Part shown: positions 9,241-22,186 of the stretch, one piece after another | Position numbering within the stretch: position 1 is the first letter of the stretch | How the letters are laid out: the number at the start of each line of letters is the position of its first letter | DNA from: Linyphia triangularis | Lineage: Eukaryota > Arthropoda > Arachnida > Araneae > Linyphiidae | Reading direction: 5' to 3' | Length of the DNA stretch: 64,000 nt | Assembly (NCBI GenBank): GCA_963978545.1 | Contig: OZ021727.1 | Span: 94,368,762 to 94,432,761 of the forward strand | The notes under the pieces: model-generated | The model's database searches: none | The model's input: the letters and a program-made list of their open reading frames with translations, nothing else | Told to the model about the DNA's origin: nothing | Program-made: the position numbers and the translations under genes

Positions 9241-12200
9241 ATTGGTGTGACCATTTTCAAAAGATTAATTAAAATACTAACAAAAGGGCATACAAAAATC
9301 CATTCTTAAATACAAGACCGGCATATTACTAAAAGAATATTCAATGTAAATAGTAAAAGTCTTAAATAAGGTGATACGTTGACATTTTAATCAAAAAAGC
9401 TAAAAAAGATTCGCCTGAGGAGGTGAATTTAAAAGTGATGAGAGTGCTGAATGATTTGAATTTAAATACTGCATTCGTATGGAGTTCAAAACTGGACTTT
9501 CACATAACATATGAAGGACAATAAAAACAACACCACTGGAACAGCAAGTAGAGCACTTTCTACCAGCAGAAGGTGCACGTGGGTGAAACATCGATATAAA
9601 TAAACAACTGGATAGACTGCTTAACGCTTTGAAAGTGAAGCCGTTGCCAGATGCCGTTGATGGGATAAAAAATACGGATTGTTGAGGATTGAAAATAAAA
9701 TTTTGGGTTGTACACAGCAGAAATGTCAATAGTAGACCTTAATTAGTAATAATGTGCAAAAAATACATCTACTCTAGCATTTTACAAGGTTTTTCGCATT
9801 TCTATCCAACTATAAAAGTGAACTGTGATTGGTAAATCTTTCCACCAGCTTCGCAATCCCCGGCACGTTTTTCTCTTTGCATTGACAATGGAGCAGTCTA
9901 TCCAGTTGTTTATCTAAATCTATGGGGTGAAATGAGTGGGGCTGATTCTGAGAAATGCTTTTCAGAGATAGCTGAGTTGGAGCAAATCAAGAAAGGCAGG
10001 AATGGAGAATAATGGAAATATAAAACGAATGTTGTATGATATATAGGATATTAGCTAATATTTGCAGTCATGACTTTAAAATAGAGTTTAGTCGTATTTG
10101 AGTTTTCAATTTAAAAAAAAAAAGAACTTGAACTTCTTATAATGTTTGGTGTTTAATTAACTTAATGAACAAGCAGGTTTAGTTGTTTTTCGTCGGTATT
10201 ATACTATAACTATATCACACTAAACACGAAAGCAAACTCTGTTCATATCGTTGGCTTCGATTGAAATAGGTTCTATTTATAATTGTTAAATGTTATCAGG
10301 AGAGTAATAAAATCTTTGAAAGTTCTCATTCAATTGAGTATCACTCATTTACTGCACATTGATTTCAGTGATCAAATTGCTGCTTTTGCTAATAAATGAG
10401 TCTTCTCCCTGTTGTTTCAAAGGTCTTACTGGCCATAGGATTGTCGGGTGTAATCCCCGGTCCGGAACAAACGTTTTTTTTTTTTTTTTTTTTTTTTTTT
10501 CTTCTTTCTTTTCACCAATACAAGTATGTCTTCCAAATTTTTTTTTTAAAAAAGCCCAATGCATTCAAATCCAAATCTCTACCTCCAGAACTATTAACTA
10601 TTATTAAAATATTACTTTAGTTTGTTAGTAGTTTGAGTTAGTTTGTATATTAAAAAAATTGCTTAACTTTACATACCACTTTAATTTGATAGGTTTTGTC
10701 ATATTTTGAAAACAGATGCACTAAAATTCATATATTATCGTATTAAGTCTTTTTACTTATTTTAAACTTTTAAGACTAGCTATATATTATCGTTTCAGGT
10801 TCCTTTTTCTAATAAACGTATAGTAGTTATGTACTTGGACATTCTTTATTTTGCAATTTAGATTTTTTTTTTTTTAATGCAACAAACTATCATTAATTTA
10901 TGGAAAAGTAGTTCGCTAAAAATTGTATAAATATTAGAGCATATTTAATTTAATTATTGCTATTAAAGCAATTAAATATTTAATAAAATTAAAAAATAAA
11001 TATATACTTTTAAAACTTAAAATCTTTCTTAATTATATCATTATAACAAGTTATATTTCAAAACTAACTCATTATATTAAGATGATTGGAAGGAATTATT
11101 CAAGATCACACACATCATTTGTAAGGAAATATTAATTTGTTCTAATTATTTTCCACTGATTTTTTTCTAAAAATACGATGCAAAAAATGTTCAAAGAAAC
11201 AAAGTTTTTGTTTTTTAGTGTAGTTTTTTCTTATATTCAAGCATAAACTCAAAACTTAAATTTCATTTGAAATTTTTTGGAAATTTGGTTTTAGAAACCA
11301 GAATCGTTTTAGATAATGTGTAATTGTAAGGAATATTTTGTTAGTGAATAATACTTTTGCATTTCGCTACTTGACAATTCAAAAAGTAAGTCGGAACACC
11401 CATTAAGAGTTATTTTACTTTGTTCAGAATAAATTTTTACCCATTTTTGGTTAGTAGTAGTTGCATAATATACCAATGGAAGAATGTACGACGTCAAATA
11501 TTCTGATTTCCCGACCGATAATTTTCAAATAAATTATTCAATCAAATTTTATTTATTTTTCTACAGCCTACATATTTGTTTTTAACTGATAAAGTTTCAT
11601 TTGTTCGGTATTGTACTGATATATTCATTTTCAATGTTTCTGTATATTTTGTCTCAATTTGTTACAAATCGACTTCACGATTTGTTAAGTTTATAAGTGT
11701 TTTTAACAATAGAGTAATATATTCTATCAATTTTCACCCAATATCTAACATTTTGCAACATCTGAACAAACAATAACTTATCTCCCCTTGTTTTGTTTTT
11801 ACATTTGAAAACTAAGCATTGTTCTTTGAAATATTAAAAATTCATCTGCAAAAGAATATTGTGTGAAAAAAAAAGTTAATTTCTAATAATCAACTAGATG
11901 TCCCATAAAAAAAGAAATCCCCGAAAGAAACGTTTCGAAAATCCCTATCAGTGATAACCCTTATGTTATAGACCGCGTTTCCTCCCAATCAAAAATGGAT
12001 TTGGCGAGCATCTCGAAAGCCATGCGCATGCATTCTTAACATGCCTAAAATATGAAATGGCCATCGTGACTTATGCAGGGCTGAGTGCTGGGTTGGGGAG
12101 CTGCAGTGAGCACGGGCCATTAGGTTCGCATGCTAAAATGCCCGAAGGGGGATGAGGGAAATCGCTTCACTTCCTCAGATGAGGAGAGAATGTTGGTTCC

Positions 12201-12320
12201 TTCCGCGATTGAAGGTTGCCAACCAACCATCAGGTCGCCAAAAATGTCGCGAAACGAGCAACATTCACTATGACATTTAAGCTATGGCTCCATTAAACTT
12301 GGCACTGTTAAAACATAACT

Positions 12321-12353
<33 letters not shown>

Positions 12354-12417
12354 GTTATTTAAGTTTCATTTGATTGCAAAGCTTTGGAATTTCTGAAGTG
12401 TTTTTATGCTTTTGTCC
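9241..12417. other. Long AT-rich stretch with poly(T) tracts and one GC-richer patch
   Basis: No gene is supported. It contains T27 at 10474-10500 and T28 at 12322-12349. A GC-richer patch at about 11930-12300 includes a palindromic GCGCATGC (NRF1-like) and no long frame. A 109-codon minus frame at 9400-9729 and overlapping frames at the poly(T) tract have no recognisable domain. Confidence 0.45.
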
Positions 12418-12953
12418 TTTTTTTAAATCCTTTACATTAGCTTTGATTTTGTATGTATGTGTGGGGGTCGAATGCGGGCAAACCTGCGAAGACCTAAATA
12501 ACCCTCTTGACAATGGGGCTGAAACTTGGCAGATTGATTCGATGCCAATGACTATGCATTCTATTAAATTTTGGGGGGTGTCACTGTCACTAAAAAGTCG
12601 GATTATAATAAACCAACTTGGGGGGCATCATCCAATCGCTCTGAAATAGCATTTAACCGATCATTGCAGTAACTCTTTACTGTTGCCAAAATTCTTTTAA
12701 GAAATAAATAATAAATATGTTTTAATCAGAATAAATCAAAGATGTGAATGCATAAATTCACAATAATTTCAATGAGTAAATTTTGAAAAAGTTTACAGCA
12801 TATTTTTATGATAGAGATGTTTTTAATTTTTTTTTATTAGATGCCAACAAGAAGCACACGCTGAGCACAGAAACGGTGCTATGTTAATGAATTTAAAAAT
12901 TGGCAATGTATATAAAGTATTTATATTAAAAAAAAAATTATGGGTTATATTAT
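12418..12953 (-). repeat. RepA dispersed repeat, copy 3
   Basis: It reads in the minus orientation. The plus strand starts TTTAAATCCTTTACATTAGC and proceeds through GGCTGAAACTTGGCAG, TCACTGTCACTAAAAAGTCG, CATCCAATCGC, TAAATAATAAATATG and GCACACGCTG to the inverted head near 12950. It is complete for the short form and uninterrupted, so it is a useful reference for dating insertions in the other copies. A 91-codon frame here is repeat-derived. Confidence 0.8.
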
Positions 12954-13537
12954 TTTTCTTGTTAGTAGGCCAGTTATTTTTACCTTTGAGGAATTATCGA
13001 GTAAGATTTTTGAGGGATTAAGACATTTGAATATCCATCAACTTTAACATTAGCATCCGATCCTTTAAAAAAGTATATGACAATCTAGAAGATGAACATT
13101 TGTACAATTCTTCTGCTCATGTTATGGTTTGGAGGAAGATGAATTACCTATCATGTGAGAGAACACTGATGTCATACAGGCAACTATCTTTATGAGGTAT
13201 TTTTTTACATTTAAAACCCGAATAGTTAGTAGTTTTCAATGAAAGAAAGACTTCCCGGAAAGAATCCCTCCACTTTCATTCGGACTATTTTATTGTCCAG
13301 ATGTTGAAGGCTGTTTGGGGTGTCAGAAAATATCCAATCAAGCAAATCTGACGTTAAGACTCGTTCAAACATGAGTTTCTATTTGTTTATTATTAATTAG
13401 TTTTATTGCATGTTAAATTGTTTCTTGCTTGGTTTAACTTTTTACATAATTGCTTGTATTAAATTCGAAAACCAATGAAAAACACCCAAATTATTATCCC
13501 TTCAAAAGTTTTTAATGTTATTTTTTTACTGTTAGGT
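12954..13537. other. AT-rich stretch, nothing recognised
   Basis: There is no repeat or gene signal between RepA copy 3 and the next SINE. Confidence 0.5.
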
Positions 13538-13551
13538 CTTTATATGCAGGG

Positions 13552-13732
13552 TTGGTTGGTTGTTTTCAGATTATCTGGCACCGTCAGCAACACGAGGGCT
13601 ATAATGCGCCGAAACATTCGTCATTTGACAAGCCAACATACATTTACAAACACCCATGCCTTACACGGGACTCGAACCCGCAACCTCGAGGTCTAGAAGC
13701 TAACACGCTAACCATTAAACCGTTTGGTCGGC
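13552..13732 (-). mobile_element. tRNA-derived SINE (family 1), copy 3
   Basis: This is a full-length minus-strand copy with box B (GGTTCGAGTCC on the minus strand) and a TTGGTTGG (inverse ACCA) end. A perfect 14-bp TSD, CTTTATATGCAGGG, lies at 13538-13551 and 13733-13746. Box A is slightly mutated, TTTAATGGTTAG in place of TATAGTGGTTAG. Confidence 0.93.
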
Positions 13733-13746
13733 CTTTATATGCAGGG

Positions 13747-16700
13747 ATATGCTTGTGAATTTCTGCGGTACAGTGATAACGTTTCACTGTCAGGGAGGCT
13801 TGTGAATGCAATTAGGTCAAGGAGCATCATGCTAGTTTTTCAGAGAATGGTTTACAATTTTCGAATTTCCCTTTCATACTGATACTGAAAAGTTTAGTTT
13901 TTTCAACCTGATTATAAAACTGCACGAATATATGATGCCACATTTGGCTTGAAAGCACAAATCGGGCTGAATCACCTCTTCTGGCGACTTGGCTCCCATC
14001 CTCGTCGCTATGTTTCCATCCGTTCACCAAAGTCGGATACGACCGAATGATTTCCTGTCTGGAACGGCTTTTCCATCCAGGAGGACTTTTCCCTCCCCTT
14101 ATCGCCTTACCCCCTGGGCTACCGGGCTTTGTCCTCTCACAATCTGTTCTTGGGTATGAGGGAATCCATATATTTCTGGTGAAATTACCACCATGCTGAA
14201 GATAGTGCCGATATTTTTTTTTTCCTCTGGCCATTGCTTGCTTTTCCGATTTGGGTAAATGGAATATTGATAAGGTATCTCTAGAACGAGTGCAAATGCA
14301 AGAGGAGATAACTGTTAGGGAAAAAAAAGATGTATTGATGGTGGAGAGATTCCTCTGGATGCTTAGAGTGCAATTAGAGAAGTGGTTTTTATTTTAATTT
14401 GAGTATGTTTCTCCAGAGATTGTAACTGACTGCACTAATGGGCGAGGTGCTCACAGAAAAGGATAAAATTAATCTTTTAAAACGATTCTTCTTCTTGAAG
14501 TATTCTAGCTTATATTTTTAAGTTATCTCTCCTATCCGAGGTGCTGAATGAATCCTACATTTTAGGATGGAACGTCAGTTATTATTATTTCCACTTTATA
14601 ATTGTCGTTACAACGTTTGAATCATTCATTGCATGTTAGCACACGATTTATATTCTGTGTGAATTATTGATAAAAGAGAACCTTTCCGAGCAAAATATGA
14701 AATAACATTTACAGGTGAGATATTTGCAAAAATTTTATTTTTAAAGCTACACGAAATAAAATTAAATTGATTCTACTAGTGATAAGTGTATCTTACTAAA
14801 ATAAAAATATCACGCATTATATTTATGTTGCATTGTAATTTTGCAAATGCTTGCAAAAGCTCTATTTTCTTCGTGCACAAATAAAGAATATTTTTTTATC
14901 GACCAGTATCGTCCAAAGTATTCTCAATGTATTCCAAATTATTTTGTACTATTTTTATGAAACTCAATTTTTTCTTACATTAAATCAGTGCCTGTACCTT
15001 TCACATTTCATTCGTAAGTAGACAGGACATTGAAAAATTCAAGTTCGTACATCATCAATTTGAAATATCTAAGCTTGTGTTCGTAATATTCCAGATCCCT
15101 ACATACTATGTTCTATTTTTTTCTTACGCGAAAAAAGGTTTTAAAAAAAAAGTAATCTTCGATACCATGCCAAAGAAAAGCACGCCGGTTGTCAAAAAAA
15201 TTCTTTACGGCCTTCCGTCCGCGGACGATATATTCTCCGTCATCCCGTATCATCTTTCCGATATTAATACCACACCAAACACAACACAGTAGCGAAAGAA
15301 AAGAGAAATCCAATCGATATCCGAAATCTCCGCCGTGCAGCAGCTTGCAGTCGTGCGTTATCCGGCACGCACAGATTCCGACAATAAATCCCGATTCTGA
15401 CACAAACTTATTCTGGATGGCTGAGAGTGCCTTTGGATATGCTGTCTCATCCGAGCGACAGTGGACTAACTCCAAAATTGTTGATTTTACTGCGGATGGT
15501 TCAGAGATAGAATGCTTTTCCATTATGCAAAACTGTTCCGAGTTCGATACTCGGCATGTTGGTGCTCTACAAGCTAAGGTTTCAAAAATGAGTAGAAAAA
15601 CGACTTTGGCAATGTCAGATATCCTGCAGATTATCTACTGACTTGGTGGGAGTTATCTTGGTTATCACATATTCCGGGATGGTAATGTGGACATTTTATA
15701 TTTGGAAAACCCTTCGAAAGACATTCCTTCTTTGAAATGAGGACTACTGTTTAAGTAGTCTAGACTTTATAAAGTTTATCACAATCTTGAACTAGGAACT
15801 AGTGTACTTTTTGCCCAGACAGTATTCAAAACCACTGGGATCACTTCAGACAGAGTTATATTCTGTTTATTTTGATGATGTGCTTTAGCAATGAGAATCA
15901 GTGTAACCGATATTTTCAATACCTAACACATCACTACACATATTTTATAGTATCTAACACAGCACGTATTTGGGGAAAAAGCCTAATTCTATATGTTATC
16001 TCCATAGTGCATCAGTGTTTTACAATTTTGTAATGAATAATAAGAAGAATTTATGAAAGAATGAAACATGGACAATCTCTTCGAGGAGGAAAATATAAAT
16101 CTGGCTTGAAGGTATTTTATTTACGAGAAAGATAACTCAAATTTAATTTCTTAAATATAGTTTAAAGAGTAACTCTTTGTACTTCAATTGGGAGTCTAAC
16201 TTACATCTTGTTCTTTGTGTTTCCTTGAGAAGTATTTAGGAGTAAAAAAAAAAGAAATTCATTACTCGAGAAGTGGGAAGTGTCAAATAGTTGAGAAAAA
16301 CTTAATGATTAAAAATTTGAGCAACATTTAATTTGAATTAAAATAATGTCAAAAAATCAAAAGGTATAATTACAAAAAGAGCCTTTTTTGTAGTTACGCC
16401 ACTCTTACTTTCGTCATTGGGCATGGAGGCAATGGATTCCCTTCCTCTCTATCCCCTTGAATGTAGGGGGTGTTCACACTCTGCAGAGAGAAGGGAGAGA
16501 GTATTTCCCTCCTCCTCTATCCAGCAAGATATTCAATCCTGAGCCATAAATTTTCATTTCGGACATGCTGCGAGTTTGTGCACCCCCCTCTTGTTCCTCC
16601 CCTGTGCAGAAATCGGATCGTGGACAGAGAGGGACATCTATCATGACGCCAGTTGGATGTGGGAAAAGGGGGATCTGGCAATACACCCCCATCTCATTTC

Positions 16701-18800
16701 CATCCAGTGGAAGATCAGTAATGTCCAATGTGTGACGCGATAAGATTGTCTTCTGGATTCGAAATGTGTGGGATCCGTTTAGGAGAAATGTGGATATTTA
16801 CCTGCAATACCTTCTAATCTTTATAGCTAATGAAATCGTTGTGACAGATTTTAAACTTTAAGTAAAATAAAGTGGATCACGCTACGTTTTAACTCGCAAA
16901 TTTACGCTTTATTTTTTCAATAGTGTTAATTTATTCCTTGATGACCAATAAATGCATTTGTATTCTGTTTTTTACCAAAAAAGACTTTCTTTTATTGACA
17001 CAAGTGTTCTCATTGTAATATTTTATTTTTATTTCTAACTTAGGGATTGTTAAAAATGTAATAAAGTCTAATTATTTGAATATAGCATCTGTTCGAGTAA
17101 AATTAACAAAATATTGTATCACTATGCTTCATTTAACTTTGAAAAGTAAAAACTAAGTACTTAAGCGCAAAAATATTAATAAGACATGAAAAGGATATTT
17201 AAAAAATTATTTACAATGTTTTTATATTTTTTAAGAATATTTACTTGTGTCGTAAGCCAAAATTAAAACAATTAATAAACATTATTACTTAAGTAAAGTT
17301 ACAATTAAAATCCATGTGAAACATGTGTACATCGTAAAAATCTCTAAGATTTTTTTTTTCAGTTTTATAAAACATTAATACGTTTGAAAAACATCAGCAT
17401 AGAAATATTTTTATACAAGCAGGCGGACCAAGCGCATTTCCACACAGTGCCTTTCCGGCGCATGCCCAAACATTAAGTAGGGACAGACACCTGACCATAC
17501 TTTTGGGCAATTGAAAACAATACCCTTGGACTTAAGTTACAGGGTAGTTAAATATATTGATACAAATTGCCTATAATTTTCCTTATTACAAATAATATTT
17601 TTAAGCGCATAACAGTTTCGCGTTCATTAAATTCTCTAAAAAAAGCCATTCCATTAGATAACACTTTTCCCATGTCCTTTCTTCCACCAACCCTTTTCTC
17701 GCCAAAGCATCGTGTAAATTACGCGATGCACTGTTTTGTTGAGCGTAATGTCACAGATGCACCAGATAACGCACTGCAGTTTCCAACACAAAAGGTAATC
17801 CCCCCGTTCAGTTGGAAAAATGTTGGGGGATGAGCAGCGACAAGTGTTGCAGTGATACTCAATGAATCAATATTGATTCAAGATGACTCATTGTGTCATG
17901 TCGGGGTGGGGGGTTGTTATCTACCCTTCAAATGGCCCGCATCCGATTGGCATGGGAGTTAAAAAAAATTCCCGATGCAGGAATAAATTATGAAGTATGT
18001 CTGTTAAAATTAACTTAATGCTGTAAACGTGGAACTGGCTTTCTCTTATGAACACGGTGCGGCAGGGAGGAAAAAAATACTGCAATATTTAGTGAGAATG
18101 CCTCAGAAAGTGATTTAATTGGAAATCGTGCTCAGTTAATTATTCCAAAATTATGAACACTTAATCATTATCCGATTTGATTTGGTACTTTTTTTACTTG
18201 GACATGATTTCTCGGTGTTGTAGAACATTTGATAGGCTTGAGTTCAAAATGGAACATATCCATTTTTAATTTTTTTATTTTATTATTGCTTTTTAAAAGC
18301 AATAATATTTATGTTCACATTTAACCTGGCAGTATTTCCTCAATATTTTTTCTTGTAGTCATATCAATCAAATTGTCCGACAAATCTTTCAAGGTTTAGT
18401 GTTATATATCTACAACAAAATATTTTCTTTCTTGATGATTTTTTTTTTCTCATGCTGGATAAAAGTTATTTATGAGTTACCACAGAAAGTAATAAGCAGT
18501 GCTGTATTAACCTATAGGTGGACTTGCCTATTATCTCATTATTACATTTTCCTCTATTTAGCCCTGAGTGCATCCAATTCCTATTGCAACATTCGTATGG
18601 CCTTAAAACATATGATTTTTAAATCTCTTTGTGACCTTAATATTTTTTTACAGTTTTATGAGATTTTTGTGACTAGATATTGAAACACTCTTTTGAACGA
18701 TGCTTGATGACAGATAAAATTATTAAAGACTAAAACTACAAAATATGTCCATACATATATAAAATTAATTTGAAAGGAAATAATTTAATTAAGTTTCTTT
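13747..18800. other. Long unassigned stretch with four GC-richer patches
   Basis: GC-richer patches lie at about 13830-14240, 15170-15640, 16390-16760 and 17400-17960. Each carries open frames on one or both strands (135 codons minus at 13827-14234; overlapping 150 plus and 136 minus at 15113-15641). None shows a recognisable domain, splice context or biased composition of a coding exon. An 18-bp palindrome, TGAATCAATATTGATTCA, lies at 17863-17880. The patches may be conserved noncoding sequence or unrecognised exons. Sequence between them is AT-rich and featureless. Confidence 0.35.
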
Positions 18801-18873
18801 TACCGTCAACTCGCGATAACTCGAAGTCTTTTAAGTCAAATATTCGTTTATCTCGAAGTTTTCATTTAATCCC

Positions 18874-19310
18874 AAGACAATTTAATGGTTTTCAGCACAA
18901 AATTGTCTCCATATCTCGAAGTGTATATTTTTTAAGTGGAAGTTTTTGTGAAAATTTTATTATCATTACAACCCTCCCCCCCCCCCCCACACACAAAATA
19001 CTAATAAAATGATAATAAGACGATTTTGAGAAGACAATTTAATGGTTTTCAACACAAAGTTGTCTCCATATCTCGAAGTGTATATTTTTTAAGTGGAAGT
19101 TTTTGTGAAAATTTTATTATCATTACAACCCCCCCCCCCCCCACAAAATACTAATAAAATGATAATAAGACGATTTTGAGAAGACAATTTAATGGTTTTC
19201 AACACAAAGTTGTCTCCATATCTCGAAGTGTATATTTTTTAAGTGGAAGTTTTTGTGAAAATTTTATTATCATTACAACCCCCCCCCCCCCCACACAAAA
19301 TACTAATAAA
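18874..19310. repeat. About 150-bp tandem triplication within the pogo-like element
   Basis: Units start AAGACAATTTAATGGTTTTC at 18874, 19031 and 19181 (periods 157 and 150). Each contains TCTCCATATCTCGAAGTG, a poly-C run of 13-17 bases and CAAAATACTAATAAA. Units are nearly identical outside the poly-C runs, so the expansion is recent. The unit junction carries AGACGATTTTGAGAAGA, which also occurs in the transposase remnant at 19632-19648. Confidence 0.85.
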
Positions 19311-19491
19311 GAAAACGATTTTTATTTTGTCCTCTTTACATCGTGTTTTACTATTTAACTTGTTACCCGGGAAAAACACCTTTGCATTGACGTTTATAGA
19401 AAAGAAACTGCCTTTTGCCTTTACATTCCACTCCAGATTTGAAGTGTGAGTTAGTGGTGTTTGTTTATGTTGGCTTTGAATAATGTTAAAA

Positions 19492-19832
19492 CGTATGTTG
19501 AATCGTGATCAACAATGGTCACAGTTGAATACGCTTAGTTTAAATCGAATGGTTAAATTGATCAATGAAATTGAACAAAATCTACAATGTAAGAAGAAAG
19601 AAGTTGCTTTAAAGTATAGAATTTGACAATGAGACGATTTTGAGAAGATATGCTTTGAAACTCGATCCGTCGTGTGAATGAGTGAAGGTATGTGCCTTTC
19701 CTGATGTTGAAGCTGCTCTTTTTTAATGATTTGAGACATACAGAAACCAGAATTTTAAAATTCCTCTTAGTGGTATGATGTTAAAAAGAAAAGGACTTTG
19801 CTCGTTTACTAAAAGTTGAAGGATTTATATAC
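19492..19832 (+). pseudogene. Broken pogo/Tigger-type transposase (CENP-B-like DNA-binding region)
   Basis: The frame from 19501 gives LSLNRMVKLINEIEQ, then a KKKEVALKYRI stretch: the first helix-turn-helix of CENP-B/pogo transposases, where a lysine-rich link is followed by a 'VA..Y.I' helix. After a stop (near 19624) and a +1 frame change, the frame from 19688 gives VCAFPDVEAALF, two stops, then FETYRNQNF and IPLSGMMLKRKG. This is the second DNA-binding motif, with the family pattern 'P.(L/V)E.AL..WF...R....P(V/L)SG.ML..KA'. The catalytic DDE domain is missing. It cannot make a working enzyme. The assignment rests on motif pattern and order. Confidence 0.78.
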
Positions 19833-19970
19833 AAGATGCTAGAAAAGTTTAAAGCAAGACACAATATTGTCACCAGGACTCTATATGAACAAGTAAAAAT
19901 GTCTCTGATAAAATATGCCTCGAATGTAAAATAATTTCAGAGAGACTTCCGATAACTCGAAGAATTTGGA

Positions 19971-20919
19971 CAGTCCATTATGCTTTATTTAATAAAAATG
20001 TTTTAAAAGTGGTACATGATTAAGTTTAAACATTTACATTAGTATAAATTTTGTCAAAAATTATTGCCACAAATTTTTTTTAGAAAACATTGCACAAATT
20101 AGAGGGTTTTTTGTTTTGTTTTTTTCTGGGAAAAAGGGAAGAGAGAGAGAGAGGTAAAAGTCTTTAATGATTTGCCTGAGTCCTCGTGTGCTATAAATAC
20201 GTCTTTGGTAATAAATGTCCCTGAAACATGTTTTTCTTTTTAAAATGTGTTTTTGCTCTTGCAATAATACACGCGTCGCATTTGAAGCATACACCCTTTT
20301 CGAGCTGACTTTGTTCGCGTGCCCATGAACAAATACGTTTTCGTGATTTCCATTTCAATACATTTTTCACTTACTCTTCCACATTAATTGAGTTGCTGAT
20401 CTCGACAGGTTTACACCCTTCCGTGTTCGTGATGTGGGATTTGTAGTAAACCTGGAGTTTTTATCAGTCACTTTTGCTGGCTTGCACAAGCCATGGTCAC
20501 TGGGAGAACTCATGGCTCAGTGGCAGAATTGTTAAGTAATTTAAAATAAAAGTATTGGTTTTTATCTGTCTTGACAAACATATGGCTCAGATACGTTATT
20601 TTAGCGCTCGCGTGTCTGTGGATGGGTGGGTTGGTCTATTAACGGGGTTTCCAAATGTGATCACTCTCAGAACTTCGCTTTGAAAAATGAGTATACATTA
20701 CCACGATTTGGATGGATGGTCTCGTCTTAACTGTTGGGCTACTCGGCTAATTTTGTTGGGCTAATTTTCTCTTTCAGCAATTTCCCCAAAGAAACACTGA
20801 CAAATTATTATGTTTGTTCGACAAAGTTGAGAACCTGTATGGAACATGTTACTAGGCTTCTATTATTGAGGGCACTTTTAGTGTGTATTAATTTCAATTG
20901 GAACACTTGACTTCTATTT
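19971..20919. other. Unassigned stretch
   Basis: No gene or repeat recognised; there is a short AG run at about 20140-20153. Confidence 0.45.
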
Positions 20920-20932
20920 CTTGAATGAATTT

Positions 20933-21106
20933 GCCGACCAAACGGTATAGTGGGTAGCTTCTAGACTTTGAGGTTGCGGGTTCGAGTCCCGTGTAAGGCA
21001 TGGGTGTTTGTAAATGTATGTTGGCTTGTCAAATGACGAATGTTTCGGCGCATTATAGCCCTTGTGTTGCTGAAGGCTCCAGATAATCTGAAAACAACCA
21101 ACCAAC
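20933..21106 (+). mobile_element. tRNA-derived SINE (family 1), copy 4, box A damaged
   Basis: This is a plus-strand copy with box B GGTTCGAGTCC and an ACCAACCAACC tail. A 12-13-bp TSD (TTGAATGAATTT) lies at 20920-20932 and 21107-21119. About 10 bases between box A and the following block are deleted (TAGTGGGTAGCTTC in place of TAGTGGTTAGCGTGCTAGCTTC), which should weaken polymerase III transcription. This copy is probably dead as a source. Confidence 0.92.
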
Positions 21107-21119
21107 CTTGAATGAATTT

Positions 21120-22186
21120 ATTCGTATTTAATTTAATTGTTTATTTTAGAAGCCACATAAGGCAGTTAAGACTGGTCTTGTATACCTACTAAGAAATTGT
21201 TCACTATAAAAAATCCATTTGGACCATAAGTGACTTATGGAGTTTGTCTGATAAGTTAGTATAATTCTCTATCGCGGAAGAATTTTTTTTTTTTTTAATT
21301 TTTTCGATTCGCCAGTTATTATTTTGATACATTTAACAGTAGTTATTCAACACTATCTCATACAATGCTAAAATTGGATTTATTCTTTTGTAAAGAGTAG
21401 TAAATGCATTAAGAGTCAAATAGTCTATTAAATATACAGCTCTTCCGTAAAGAAAAAAAAAAATGGTGATAATATCCTTAAAGTCTGTGACATCAATTAG
21501 GGCATTCAAAGATTGCTTCAAAATTTACCTTCCATATTTTTTAAAAGCTTTAACTGATTAAATAAAAATTTAAAAAATATCCTATTGAGTATATTCACGC
21601 TGAGGAACATTGTTGGTCTTCAAAAAGAATGAGAAAGTCTGCTTTTTTTGAAGAATAATTAACAAATGCAATCTACATTTCTCTTGAACTTCTCTGACAA
21701 GCATTGGCAAGATTTATACCTCATTATTTTTTTCAGAGTAACCTTACGCCTGTTCAAAGGAATGAGTAACGGATTCAAGATATGAAGTAAGGAGGTAATG
21801 ATGGATCTCCTCAACTTCCTTCTACATCTATTCAGAGATTTCTCAGGGGACCGACTCTTAACTTTCTGTCTCCTGAACTTTTTTTTTCTCTGGAGAAGGG
21901 GGTCTTTCAACACTATCTCATTGAAACCCTCCAAGTGTATCAAACTCTTATTGCGTGGATTCTAAAATTACTATTTAATTGTGTGGTGTAGCTAAATGTG
22001 TTAAAGTTTTTTTTTCTATCTTTTTTTTCTGTTTTAATTTTAGCCTTCTAAGGATGTAACTTAAAATTAAAAGCAAACTAAAATTTGATAATATTTCCCA
22101 TATAAAAGTTTGTAATTTAAATTCTTTTTATGCATTGCTAATTTTTATATTCGTCAACAAAGCGCCATTTCTGTTGCCAGCTTGTG
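21120..22186. other. AT-rich stretch, with a possible RepA piece at its right end
   Basis: About 22080-22186 resembles the RepA head (GCTAATTTTTATATTC, then a GCG...TTGTGCAG block), so RepA similarity may begin earlier than the boundary used for copy 4. A 94-codon lysine/arginine-rich minus frame (21659-21943) has no recognisable domain. Otherwise nothing is seen. Confidence 0.45.

Larger units (their letters stand above)
18803..19970 (+). mobile_element. Degraded pogo/Tigger-like DNA transposon
   Basis: A terminal-type sequence starts after TA at 18803 (CCGTCAACTCGCGATAACTC), with ATAACTCGAAG and ATCTCGAAG repeats typical of pogo/Tigger ends. Downstream lies a broken transposase with a CENP-B-type DNA-binding region (19492-19832). 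A segment between them is present in three tandem copies. A similar ATAACTCGAAG terminal motif recurs near 19948 in direct rather than inverted orientation, so I cannot define the 3' end. It may be the start of a second fragment. Confidence 0.65.

Noticed and set aside
13827..14234. 135-codon minus-strand frame as a gene
   Set aside because: No domain, no splice context, basic low-complexity composition and no supporting neighbours; such a length can occur by chance in a GC-richer patch.
18770..19012. 80-codon plus frame over the pogo-like end as a gene
   Set aside because: It reads through terminal repeats and a poly-C tract that are tandemly repeated, and matches no protein family.
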